Below, piece after piece: positions 55,487-63,352 of a DNA stretch of 64,000 bases. The translations under genes and the position numbers were made by a program. Origin of the DNA: an uncultured Polaribacter sp. Lineage in GTDB: Bacteria > Bacteroidota > Bacteroidia > Flavobacteriales > Flavobacteriaceae. How positions within the stretch are numbered: the first letter of the stretch is position 1; every line of letters starts with the position of its first letter. The stretch is taken from assembly GCF_947496195.1 (NCBI RefSeq), contig NZ_CANMBY010000001.1, forward strand, positions 620,001 through 684,000, written 5' to 3'. Under the pieces are notes generated by a model. It saw nothing but the letters and a program-made list of their open reading frames with translations. It was not told where the DNA came from and did not search any database.

Positions 55487-57688
55487 TTACTCTTCAATCA
55501 AATTAAAGTCTAAATGTTTGCGTTCTAAATCGGTCTTTTTTACCTGCACTTTTACATTATCTCCTAACTGATACATGTGCTTGGTAGATTGACCAACAAT
55601 TGCATATTGCTCTTCATCAAAAATATAATAATCACTTTTTATATCTCTAATTCTAACCATTCCTTCACATTTATTTTTGGTAATTTCTACATAAATTCCC
55701 CATTCTGTAACACCAGTAATAACACCATCAAAAACTTCATCTTTATGATCTTGCATGTATTTTACTTGCATATATTTAATAGAATCACGTTCAGCTTTAC
55801 TAGCTAATTCTTCTCGTTTTGAAGAGTGTTTACATTTTTCTTCATAAACTTCTTGTTTTGCGCTGTTTCCTCCATCTAAATAATGTTGTAGTAATCTATG
55901 TGTCATTACATCTGGATAACGTCTTATAGGTGATGTAAAATGGCTATAGTAATCAAATGCTAATCCATAATGACCTATATTTTGAGTGGTGTAGACAGCT
56001 TTAGACATAGAACGTATAGCAAGTGTTTCTATCATATTAGATTCTGCTTTTCCATGAACATCACTTAATAACTGATTTAAAGAATCTGAAGTAGATTCTC
56101 TAGTATCAGTATTTATTTTGTACCCAAATTTACTAATGATGTTTTGTAAAGAAGCTAATTTTTCTATATCTGGTTCATCATGCACTCTGTATACAAAAGT
56201 TTTGTTTGATGGCTTCCCTCCTTTTGATTTACCTATAAATTCAGCAACTTTTCTATTAGCTAATAACATAAATTCTTCAATTAATTTATTAGCATCTTTT
56301 GCTTCTTTAAAATATACTCCAACAGGATTTGCAACTTCATCTAAATGAAACTTCACTTCTACTCTATCAAATGAAATTGCTCCTTGTTTCATTCTCTTCT
56401 TTCTAAGTATTTTAGCTAAATCATCTAATTTTAAAATAGCTTCAACTATTGCATCATCTACATTATATTCTTGACCTGTTAAAGAAACATTAGCTGGAAC
56501 AATATTATTTTTATTTTCAATGATTGCTTGCGCTTCTTCATAAGCAAATCTTTTATCTGAATAGGTTACAGTTCTACCAAACCATTGCTTAATAATTTGT
56601 GCTTTTTCATTGATTTCAAAAACTGCTGAAAAAGTTAATTTTTCTTCATTTGGTCTTAAAGAGCAAACACCATTACTTAACATTTCTGGTAACATAGGTA
56701 CTACTCTATCTACTAAATATACAGAAGTTGCTCTTTCATAAGCTTCTGCATCTAAAATAGTTTTTGGTTGTACATAATGAGAAACATCTGCAATATGAAT
56801 TCCTATTTCATAATTACCATTTTCTAATTTTGTAAAAGATAAAGCATCATCAAAATCCTTTGCGTCTTTTGGGTCTATAGTAAACGTTAAATCACTTCGC
56901 ATATCTCTACGTTTAGTAATTTCATCTTTGGTAATTTCTATAGAAAGTGTTTCTGCATCTTTCTCAACTTCTGATGGGAATTCATAAGGTAAATCGTACT
57001 CTAATAAAATAGAATGCATTTCTGTATTATGATCTCCAGGTTTACCTAAAACTTTAGTGATTTTACCAAAAGGATTTTTAGATTTTTCTGGCCAATCTAT
57101 AATTGTAGCTTGTACTTTATCTCCATGTTCTGCTCCATTTAATTTAGATTGAGAAATAAAAATGTCTGCATACATCTTATTACTATCTGGTAATACAAAA
57201 CCAAAATTTTTATTTAATTGTAATACGCCAACAAAATCAGATTTTGCTCTTTCTACAACTTCAACAACATCTGCTTCTAATTTATTAGATCTTCTTTTTT
57301 TATAGACATATACTTTAACCATATCTCCATGTAAACCTTTACCTAGATTTACATTAGGTACAAAAATATCTTCTTCATAATCATCAGAAATAAAATACCC
57401 ATTTCCATTAGAGGTAATATCTAATGTTCCTAAAGAATATTTACGATCTTCATTAATTTGAAACTTTCCTCTATCTACTTCTTTTATTTTTTTATTAGCT
57501 GTAAGTTCTGCTAATTTTTTTAAAATTTGGGTTTTTCCATCTGTATCAGAAATTCCCATTTTTGAAGCTATTTGCTTGTAATTGTAGAACTTATCACTAT
57601 CTTCATTTAGAATTTTAAAAATATTTCTTGTTAAATCTTTAATAATTCTTCCTTTCTTTTTAAAAATTTTTTTCTTCTTTCTTGGCAT
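55487..57688 (-). CDS. rnr: Ribonuclease R
   Basis: 733 residues from the ATG at 57688 (MPRKKKKIFKKKG); an in-frame TTG ten codons earlier is less likely. This 3'-5' exoribonuclease degrades structured RNA. It has an N-terminal lysine-rich helix-turn-helix (about 1-75), two cold-shock domains (DYEEDIFVPNVNLGKGLHGD, GVLQLNKNFGFVLPDSNKMY) and the RNB catalytic domain. The RNB domain has the acidic cluster TFTIDPKDAKDFDDALSF, and HYGLAFDYYSHFTSPIRRYP is also conserved. A C-terminal S1 domain (GVITGVTEWGIYVEI) ends in LDFNLIEE. Length is standard. Confidence 0.96.
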   Translation of the reverse strand: MPRKKKKIFKKKGRIIKDLTRNIFKILNEDSDKFYNYKQIASKMGISDTDGKTQILKKLAELTANKKIKEVDRGKFQINEDRKYSLGTLDITSNGNGYFISDDYEEDIFVPNVNLGKGLHGDMVKVYVYKKRRSNKLEADVVEVVERAKSDFVGVLQLNKNFGFVLPDSNKMYADIFISQSKLNGAEHGDKVQATIIDWPEKSKNPFGKITKVLGKPGDHNTEMHSILLEYDLPYEFPSEVEKDAETLSIEITKDEITKRRDMRSDLTFTIDPKDAKDFDDALSFTKLENGNYEIGIHIADVSHYVQPKTILDAEAYERATSVYLVDRVVPMLPEMLSNGVCSLRPNEEKLTFSAVFEINEKAQIIKQWFGRTVTYSDKRFAYEEAQAIIENKNNIVPANVSLTGQEYNVDDAIVEAILKLDDLAKILRKKRMKQGAISFDRVEVKFHLDEVANPVGVYFKEAKDANKLIEEFMLLANRKVAEFIGKSKGGKPSNKTFVYRVHDEPDIEKLASLQNIISKFGYKINTDTRESTSDSLNQLLSDVHGKAESNMIETLAIRSMSKAVYTTQNIGHYGLAFDYYSHFTSPIRRYPDVMTHRLLQHYLDGGNSAKQEVYEEKCKHSSKREELASKAERDSIKYMQVKYMQDHKDEVFDGVITGVTEWGIYVEITKNKCEGMVRIRDIKSDYYIFDEEQYAIVGQSTKHMYQLGDNVKVQVKKTDLERKHLDFNLIEE

Positions 57689-57833
57689 AAATGCATTTAC
57701 TTGTTTTGAAGTAACCAAATTACAACTATTTAAACTTAAATTGTTTAAATAAGATAAAAGTTAAAGAAATCTTAAAAAATTTGTAACGTTTTCTAAATTA
57801 TTACGTCTTTAATATAAGAACAAGTAATTTACA

Positions 57834-58013
57834 ATGAAAAACTTACGTAAAATAATAGCCTTTTTTGCAATCATATTTATTGCAGGTATTTATTTAGCTG
57901 TAAGAACTGTAAATACTTCTTTACAACAAAAAGAGACTCCAAAAGAAACTGTCGAAATTCAAAAAGACACTACTTATCTTTTAAAATCAGAAAAGAAAAT
58001 AAAAACAGTATAA
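57834..58013 (+). CDS. 59-residue single-pass membrane protein
   Basis: ATG at 57834, TAA at 58011-58013. It starts MKNLRKIIAFFAIIFIAGIY, an N-terminal helix that is either a signal anchor or an uncleaved membrane segment. A short Lys/Glu/Thr-rich tail follows (QQKETPKETVEIQKDTTYLL), presumably outside the cytosol. No family is recognised. It is divergent from rnr over 145 bp and lies at the left border of the origin-like region. Confidence 0.6.
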   Translation: MKNLRKIIAFFAIIFIAGIYLAVRTVNTSLQQKETPKETVEIQKDTTYLLKSEKKIKTV

Positions 58014-58032
58014 ATCATTTTTTGATTTTCAC

Positions 58033-58502
58033 TTATCAACATTCTTTATTATTATATTTTTCTTTTTATAAATTTTTAAAAAACTATAATGTTTATAATA
58101 GCTTGTGAATAGTTACTATAAAAATTAAAACTTTTATTTTATTATTTGAGTTATTAAAAAACATTGACAACTTATTAGTTATTTAAAGAGTTAAAAATCA
58201 ATATAAATTTACCTTTATTAACAATTGTTATTAACAGCTATTCACTTATTTTTCTAATAAGTATTTTAATTTTTAATGTAAACAAATGGTAAATTTTATG
58301 TTGATAAACTTTTATGAAAATAGAATAATAAAATTTGCATATATCATTCTATCCCTTGTATTGTAATAATATTTTTATTCACCAAAAAAAGTTTCGAGTT
58401 TTTAGTGATAAGTTCTTAACATTAGCTTAAAATAGTTAAATCATTAAAAAATAAGAGGTTATTAAATATTAATAAATTTTAAATGTTTATAACTGTTGAT
58501 AA
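58033..58502. other. oriC: Candidate replication origin (oriC): AT-rich region with DnaA-box-like 9-mers
   Basis: The gene-free stretch 58014-58554 is strongly AT-rich. TTATCAACA, one base from the DnaA box TTATCCACA, occurs at 58033-58041 (plus) and at 58299-58307 and 58494-58502 (minus). Related 9-mers are TTATTAACA (58215-58223 and 58228-58236), CTATTCACT (58238-58246), TTATTCACC (58375-58383) and CTATTCACA (minus, 58104-58112). A 12-bp palindrome TAACAATTGTTA is at 58219-58230. The parS-like cluster 10-15 kb to the left supports an origin nearby. No dnaA gene is in the window, which is not unusual in Bacteroidota. Confidence 0.45.
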
Positions 58503-58515
58503 CCGTTAATTTCTA

Positions 58516-58523
58516 TATTTTTG
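58516..58523 (+). promoter_or_regulatory. -7 promoter element of rpiB (TATTTTTG)
   Basis: Exact TAnnTTTG match 31 bp before the rpiB ATG. A TTG at 58496-58498 lies 17 bp upstream, slightly short of normal spacing, and falls inside the last TTATCAACA copy. Confidence 0.5.
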
Positions 58524-58554
58524 CAGTATACAATACAATTAAAATCAACATATT

Positions 58555-58989
58555 ATGACAATTGCCATTGGTAATGATCACGCAGGAACTGAATATAAGT
58601 TCGAAATTATAAAACACTTAGAAAACCAAGGATACACTGTTCTTAATTTTGGAACAGATACTAATGATTCTATGGATTATCCTGATGCAATTCATCCTAC
58701 TGCAGATGCTGTTGAATCTGGTAAAGCTACTTTAGGAATTATCTTATGTGGTTCAGGAAATGGTGCTCAAATGACAGCAAATAAACATCAGGGAATTAGA
58801 GCTGCTTTATGTTGGAATAAAGAATTAGTTGAATTAACAAGACAACATAATAATGCGAATATTTTAACTATTCCTGCACGTTTTGTGTCTTTACAACAAG
58901 CTTTAAGTTTTGTTGATGTATTTCTTTCTACTGAGTTTGAAGGTGGAAGACATGAAAATAGAGTAAATAAAATTTCTTGTGCTGGCTAA
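58555..58989 (+). CDS. rpiB: Ribose-5-phosphate isomerase B
   Basis: 144 residues. It interconverts ribose-5-phosphate and ribulose-5-phosphate in the pentose phosphate pathway. IAIGNDHAGTEYK (Asp8-His9) and the catalytic LCGSGNGAQMTANKHQGIRA with Cys65 match the RpiB/LacA/LacB family; a free-standing chromosomal copy in Bacteroidota is RpiB. The length is normal. Its TAA overlaps the ATG of the next gene (TAATG), implying translational coupling. Confidence 0.94.
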   Translation: MTIAIGNDHAGTEYKFEIIKHLENQGYTVLNFGTDTNDSMDYPDAIHPTADAVESGKATLGIILCGSGNGAQMTANKHQGIRAALCWNKELVELTRQHNNANILTIPARFVSLQQALSFVDVFLSTEFEGGRHENRVNKISCAG

Positions 58990-59429
58990 TGGATTTTCAA
59001 GTAAAATCTTTTAAAGAATTAACAATAGATGAATTGTATGCTATTTTACAATTACGTTCTGAGGTTTTTGTGGTAGAGCAAGATTGTGTCTATCAAGATA
59101 TAGATTATAAAGACCAAAAAGCATTACATGTACTTGGTTTTAAAAATGATAAAATCATTGCATATACACGAATATTTAAACCAGGAGATTATTTTAAAAA
59201 CTCTAGTATAGGTAGAGTAGTAGTTACAAAAGATGAACGTAAATTTGGATATGGACATGATATTATGAAAGCTTCAATACAAGCAATAAAAAATCATTTT
59301 AACGAAACAAAAATTACGATTTCAGCTCAAAAATATTTGACTAAATTTTACGAAACACATCAGTTTACACAAGTAGGAGAGGAGTATTTAGAAGATGGTA
59401 TTCCTCATATAAGAATGGATAGAAAATAA
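58989..59429 (+). CDS. GNAT-family acetyltransferase (ElaA type)
   Basis: 146 residues from the ATG at 58989, which overlaps the rpiB stop codon; an in-frame ATG 12 bp earlier is less likely. ELTIDELYAILQLRSEVFVV with the following EQDCVYQDID is the ElaA signature. The acetyl-CoA loop is GRVVVTKDERKFGYGHDIM, and ISAQKYLTKFYETHQFTQVG ends the fold. The acceptor substrate of ElaA-type enzymes is not known. Confidence 0.9.
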   Translation: MDFQVKSFKELTIDELYAILQLRSEVFVVEQDCVYQDIDYKDQKALHVLGFKNDKIIAYTRIFKPGDYFKNSSIGRVVVTKDERKFGYGHDIMKASIQAIKNHFNETKITISAQKYLTKFYETHQFTQVGEEYLEDGIPHIRMDRK

Positions 59430-59457
59430 AAAAGAGGAATATTAATTCCTCTTTTTT
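59429..59457. terminator. Bidirectional terminator between convergent genes
   Basis: Stem AAAGAGGAAT (59431-59440) with ATTCCTCTTT (59445-59454), 4-nt loop, A-rich left and T-rich right. It separates the GNAT gene from the DUF2167 gene. Confidence 0.88.
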
Positions 59458-59460
59458 ATT

Positions 59461-60360
59461 TTATTCTTCAGATTCTTTAGAGCCAAATATTCTTTTCTTA
59501 AATACAGAAAATAAACCTACAGCACCTATTGCAATAAATTTCCAAAATTTTAAAAGTAGTGCAAAAAATCCAGCTTTAGCAAGAAGTTTACCTGCAATTA
59601 ACCCTCCAATTCCATAAGCTGCAACTTCATCTATATCTGGATTAAAATCTGCATATTTATTACCAGCTGTAAAATGTACACTATTTAAAATCTCGTCTAC
59701 ATCATTATTAAATTTTGGTAAAACATCAATAGTACCAATTGCATTTAAATTTAAATAACCTTTTCTACCTAACACTCTTATATTATAATTAAGAGTGTTT
59801 AATTCTTCACCCTCAAAACTTAATTCTTTAGCCCAGTGTAATTTTTTATTTTTATCATCATAAAAAGGTTTAGAAGCCCAACCCACAAGATCAATTTCTG
59901 GGTAACCTAATTTTTTTCTTTCAGGGTTTGCTGCATTAGTATCATCTTGCATTTCTTCTAAAAGATCATCATAATCTAAATCTTTTGCATCTTCATCATC
60001 TATATAACCTTCATTAGAATACGTAATTTCAACAGCATAAGTAAAATCATCACTAATTGGAGAAATTTCTTCTGGTAATAAAAGGCCTAATACTTCTGAT
60101 GGAGGATTACCCCATAAATCTGAAAGTACATATTTACTTTGCTCAGCATTTAAAAATTTATATCCTTTAGGAATATCAATTTCAGCAATACCATTTTCTA
60201 AAGAAATTTTTCCATATTCATACTTAAAAGTACTATTTATACTATCAATTACTCTTTGATATTCAATTTCTTGTTCTTTAGTGATTTCATCTTGATTTTC
60301 TTGACAATAAGTTATTGTAAAAGATAAACAAAGTAAAATGCTTGTAAGTAAATTTCTCAT
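59461..60360 (-). CDS. DUF2167 family membrane protein
   Basis: 299 residues from the ATG at 60360, which places a normal signal peptide (MRNLLTSILLCLSFTITYCQ) at the N-terminus; an in-frame ATG eight codons earlier is less likely. GIAEIDIPKGYKFLNAEQSK with LWGNPPSEVLGLLLPEE is the DUF2167 start. The domain ends with a membrane segment (about 270-290, LLKFWKFIAIGAVGLFSVF) and a basic tail. The function is unknown. The gene sits 31 bp downstream of the aldose-epimerase-like gene. Confidence 0.87.
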   Translation of the reverse strand: MRNLLTSILLCLSFTITYCQENQDEITKEQEIEYQRVIDSINSTFKYEYGKISLENGIAEIDIPKGYKFLNAEQSKYVLSDLWGNPPSEVLGLLLPEEISPISDDFTYAVEITYSNEGYIDDEDAKDLDYDDLLEEMQDDTNAANPERKKLGYPEIDLVGWASKPFYDDKNKKLHWAKELSFEGEELNTLNYNIRVLGRKGYLNLNAIGTIDVLPKFNNDVDEILNSVHFTAGNKYADFNPDIDEVAAYGIGGLIAGKLLAKAGFFALLLKFWKFIAIGAVGLFSVFKKRIFGSKESEE

Positions 60361-60415
60361 AAAAGGTTTTTTGGTTAGGTGCAATTATACAAATAATCAA
60401 TGTAAAATTTTAAAA

Positions 60416-61198
60416 CTATAAAACTTTTATTGTCACAGAAAAAATATCTTTACTTGAGGTTAAACTCATATTTTTTTCAGAAAACTTTTGATCTGTATAA
60501 GAAGTGTATTGTGTAATTGGTTCTATACAAACCATATTATCAACCTCTGTCCAAAGCATAAAATTATTGAAACCTTTTGTTGAAATTTCTAAATGAGGTT
60601 TATCAATATTTTTTAGCACTATTGTATCTGTGTTTAAAATAGGAAAAGCATTAGAACCAGTTTTATAAACATCTTGTAAAGTATAGATTTTATGATCTGA
60701 TACAAATGTTTCTTTACCTGTATTTGATAATAAAAATGCTGGATGATAACCCAACATAAAAGGCATTTCTTTTTCTGAAAGAATTACAAAATCTATTTTT
60801 AATTCACTGTTTTCAATTTTAAAATGTTTTTCAAAACTAAAATCAAAAGGCCATGTTAAAAACTCTTCTGAAGACTTCTCTGGAAACTTACTGTTATTAA
60901 TTTTTGTATTCGCTTTATAATCTTTTTTAAAGATTGCAGTAAATTCATTATTAGAAATTAATTGGTAATCTAATTCTCTTAACAATCCATGCTGATCTTG
61001 AATTGCATCGCCTTTTTTAGTATGCACTCTAAAGTTATTTTTTGCAGTAGGACCAATAATAGGAAACATTTCATCATCACTTTTACGCCAACCTTTATTT
61101 CCTTTTTGATGAATAAATTCAATACAATTAACTGTAAAACTTACCAATTCACCATTATCAATTTTTACTAAAGAGTTGTTATTTCTTAAGGTTATCAT
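60416..61198 (-). CDS. Aldose 1-epimerase family protein
   Basis: 260 residues. The galactose-mutarotase-like beta fold is indicated by ITLRNNNSLVKIDNGELVSF, FPIIGPTAKN, a QDQHGLLRELDYQL histidine loop, FMLGYHPAFLLS and MLWTEVDNMVCIEPIT (catalytic-Glu region). It resembles the LacX-like branch, which interconverts anomers of a hexose or hexose-6-phosphate. A TATTTTTG -7 element lies on the minus strand at 61222-61215, 17 bp before the start. Confidence 0.88.
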   Translation of the reverse strand: MITLRNNNSLVKIDNGELVSFTVNCIEFIHQKGNKGWRKSDDEMFPIIGPTAKNNFRVHTKKGDAIQDQHGLLRELDYQLISNNEFTAIFKKDYKANTKINNSKFPEKSSEEFLTWPFDFSFEKHFKIENSELKIDFVILSEKEMPFMLGYHPAFLLSNTGKETFVSDHKIYTLQDVYKTGSNAFPILNTDTIVLKNIDKPHLEISTKGFNNFMLWTEVDNMVCIEPITQYTSYTDQKFSEKNMSLTSSKDIFSVTIKVL

Positions 61199-61311
61199 AG
61201 AATGTAGATTTGTTCAAAAATAATATAAAAAGCAGTTGAATTTGTTAGGAAAATCTTTTTTGTTTTTTGTAACTTACATCACTTTTAAAAACAAAAATTT
61301 AGCAAAGATTT

Positions 61312-62319
61312 ATGGCGACAGATAAAGAGAAACAAGCAAAGCTTAAAGCATTACAACTTACACTAGATAAGTTAGACAAAACTTATGGTAAAGGCTCTGT
61401 AATGAAAATGGGAGATGCAGTAGTAGAAGATGTAGATGCAATATCATCTGGTTCTTTAGGATTAGATTTAGCATTAGGTGTTGGTGGTTATCCAAGAGGA
61501 AGAGTTATTGAGATTTATGGTCCAGAATCTTCTGGTAAAACTACTTTAACTATACATGCAATTGCAGAAGCACAAAAAGCAGGAGGTATAGCAGCGTTTA
61601 TTGATGCAGAACATGCTTTTGATCGTTTTTACGCAGAAAACTTAGGAGTAGATATTGATAACTTAATTATTTCTCAACCAGATCATGGAGAGCAAGCTTT
61701 AGAAATTGCAGACAATTTAATTAGATCAGGGGCTATTGATATTGTAGTTATAGATTCTGTTGCTGCTTTAACACCAAAATCTGAGATTGAAGGCGAAATG
61801 GGTGATTCTAAAATGGGTCTTCATGCACGTTTAATGTCTCAAGCATTACGTAAATTAACGGGTACTATTTCTAAAACAAACTGTACAGTTATTTTCATTA
61901 ACCAATTACGTGAGAAAATAGGAGTGATGTTTGGTAATCCAGAAACTACTACTGGTGGTAACGCACTTAAATTTTACGCTTCTGTTCGTCTAGATATTAG
62001 AAGAAGAACGCAAATAAAAGATGGTGATAGAGTTATTGGAAACTCTACTAAAGTTAAAGTGGTAAAAAATAAAGTTGCACCACCATTTCAAACAGCAGAG
62101 TTTGATATTATGTATGGAGAAGGAATTTCTAAGGTTGGTGAAATTTTAGATATAGGTGTAGAATTAGGAATTATAAAGAAAAGTGGTTCTTGGTTTAGTT
62201 ATGGTGAAACCAAATTAGGACAAGGACGTGATTCTGTAAAAGGATTAATTAAAGACAATCCTGAATTAATGGAAGAACTTGAAAACAAAATAAAAGACGC
62301 TATTGAAAATCAAGATTAA
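61312..62319 (+). CDS. recA: Recombinase RecA
   Basis: 335 residues. RecA forms filaments on single-stranded DNA for homologous recombination and, where LexA exists, SOS induction. Walker A is GPESSGKTT (70-78); other conserved segments are [69 protein letters not shown] and [17 protein letters not shown]. Length is slightly under the usual 345-355 because the acidic C-terminal tail is short. The 113-bp divergent intergenic region shows no LexA-type dyad that I recognise. Confidence 0.97.
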   Translation: MATDKEKQAKLKALQLTLDKLDKTYGKGSVMKMGDAVVEDVDAISSGSLGLDLALGVGGYPRGRVIEIYGPESSGKTTLTIHAIAEAQKAGGIAAFIDAEHAFDRFYAENLGVDIDNLIISQPDHGEQALEIADNLIRSGAIDIVVIDSVAALTPKSEIEGEMGDSKMGLHARLMSQALRKLTGTISKTNCTVIFINQLREKIGVMFGNPETTTGGNALKFYASVRLDIRRRTQIKDGDRVIGNSTKVKVVKNKVAPPFQTAEFDIMYGEGISKVGEILDIGVELGIIKKSGSWFSYGETKLGQGRDSVKGLIKDNPELMEELENKIKDAIENQD

Positions 62320-62349
62320 GTTTTAAAAAGTTCTATTATTTATATAAAG

Positions 62350-62384
62350 CTGCTTTAGAATTATTTTCTAAAGCAGTTTTTTTA
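62350..62384. terminator. Bidirectional terminator after recA
   Basis: 11-bp stem CTGCTTTAGAA (62350-62360) with TTCTAAAGCAG (62366-62376), 5-nt loop, then a run of T. It serves recA and the convergent mini-PspC gene. Confidence 0.88.
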
Positions 62385-62534
62385 TTCTTTAGATAACACT
62401 TTAACTAACCATAAAATAAGATAAGCACCCACACCAAAACCAGCCAACAATACTGTTAATACAAAAAATATTCTAATATTTTTAGCAGTAAATTGTGTTT
62501 TTGTACTTAACCATTCGCATACACCTAAAAGCAT
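62382..62534 (-). CDS. 50-residue mini-PspC membrane protein
   Basis: ATG at 62534-62532, TAA at 62384-62382. It starts MLLGVCEWLSTKTQFTAKNI and ends FGVGAYLILWLVKVLSKE. This is the GVCxWL...NIRIFFVLTxL...YLILWL pattern of a single PspC domain without the rest of longer phage-shock proteins. PspC domains are inner-membrane parts of envelope-stress systems. It starts 12 bp after the stop of the 122-residue gene, so it lies in the dut operon. Confidence 0.72.
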   Translation of the reverse strand: MLLGVCEWLSTKTQFTAKNIRIFFVLTVLLAGFGVGAYLILWLVKVLSKE

Positions 62535-62546
62535 AGTTTTAAATTT

Positions 62547-62915
62547 TTAATTATTATTTTTATAAGGAGGTAATTGCAAGACCAACTGTTCAATCTTTTT
62601 AACAATTTCTAATCTATTTTTAGTCTTAAGTTCAAAATAGGGTTCTTCCCAATCACCTTCGTAATTTATATTTCCTTTTTTATTAGTTGTTTTTATTAGG
62701 TTTAGAACACGTAAATAAAAAAAACCATTAGCATCATTTTCTGGTTTAAAATCTAAATTGATGGCTCTCATTAATTGATGATTTTCAATATGCAACAATG
62801 AGCTAGCATCTAAATATTGCATAGTTTCATCAGAAGGGTCTACTTCGTAAAATAAATTCCATTCTATTAACCAACCAGAAGCAATTCTTAAAGGTTGTAA
62901 TTCAATTTCACTCAT
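62547..62915 (-). CDS. Protein of unknown function in the dut operon
   Basis: 122 residues, cytosolic. It begins MSEIELQPLRIASGWLIEWN and contains FFYLRVLNLIKTTNKKGNIN, WEEPYFELKTKNRLEIVKKI. There are no membrane helices. I do not recognise a named family. Placement is tight: 2 bp after dut and 12 bp before the mini-PspC gene, so it is co-transcribed with both. Confidence 0.65.
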   Translation of the reverse strand: MSEIELQPLRIASGWLIEWNLFYEVDPSDETMQYLDASSLLHIENHQLMRAINLDFKPENDANGFFYLRVLNLIKTTNKKGNINYEGDWEEPYFELKTKNRLEIVKKIEQLVLQLPPYKNNN

Positions 62916-62917
62916 CT

Positions 62918-63349
62918 TTAAACCCCAGTGCTTCCAAAACCTCCAGAACCACGTTCAGTTTCACTTAAAACATCAACTTCTTGCCAAGTAACTCTTTCGT
63001 GTTTTGCTATGACTAATTGCGCAATTCTTTCACCATCATTCACCACAAAATCTTCGTTAGATAAATTTACTAAAATTACACCTATTTCTCCTCTATAATC
63101 TGCATCTACTGTTCCAGGTGAATTGAGTACAGTTATTCCTTTTTTTGCAGCCAAACCACTTCTTGGTCTAACCTGAGCTTCAAAACCTTGAGGTAGTGCA
63201 ATAAATAAACCTGTTTTAACAATAGCTCTTTCTAAAGGTTTTAGAGTTATGGCTTCTTCAATATTAGCTCTTAAATCCATGCCTGCTGCACCATCTGTTT
63301 CGTAAGCAGGAGTTATGTGTTTTGATTTGTTAATGATTTGTACGTTCAT
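62918..63349 (-). CDS. dut: dUTP diphosphatase
   Basis: 143 residues. The trimeric enzyme hydrolyses dUTP to dUMP, preventing uracil incorporation and supplying thymidylate synthesis. All five motifs are present in order: [40 protein letters not shown] (uracil-binding); [14 protein letters not shown]; and the C-terminal [11 protein letters not shown] arm that closes over the active site. The esterase gene lies 3 bp upstream (63353) in the same direction. Confidence 0.96.
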   Translation of the reverse strand: MNVQIINKSKHITPAYETDGAAGMDLRANIEEAITLKPLERAIVKTGLFIALPQGFEAQVRPRSGLAAKKGITVLNSPGTVDADYRGEIGVILVNLSNEDFVVNDGERIAQLVIAKHERVTWQEVDVLSETERGSGGFGSTGV

Positions 63350-63352
63350 GTT

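Noticed and set aside
58404..58412. Additional DnaA box (AGTGATAAG)
   Set aside because: Three mismatches to TGTGGATAA, no better than chance in AT-rich DNA.
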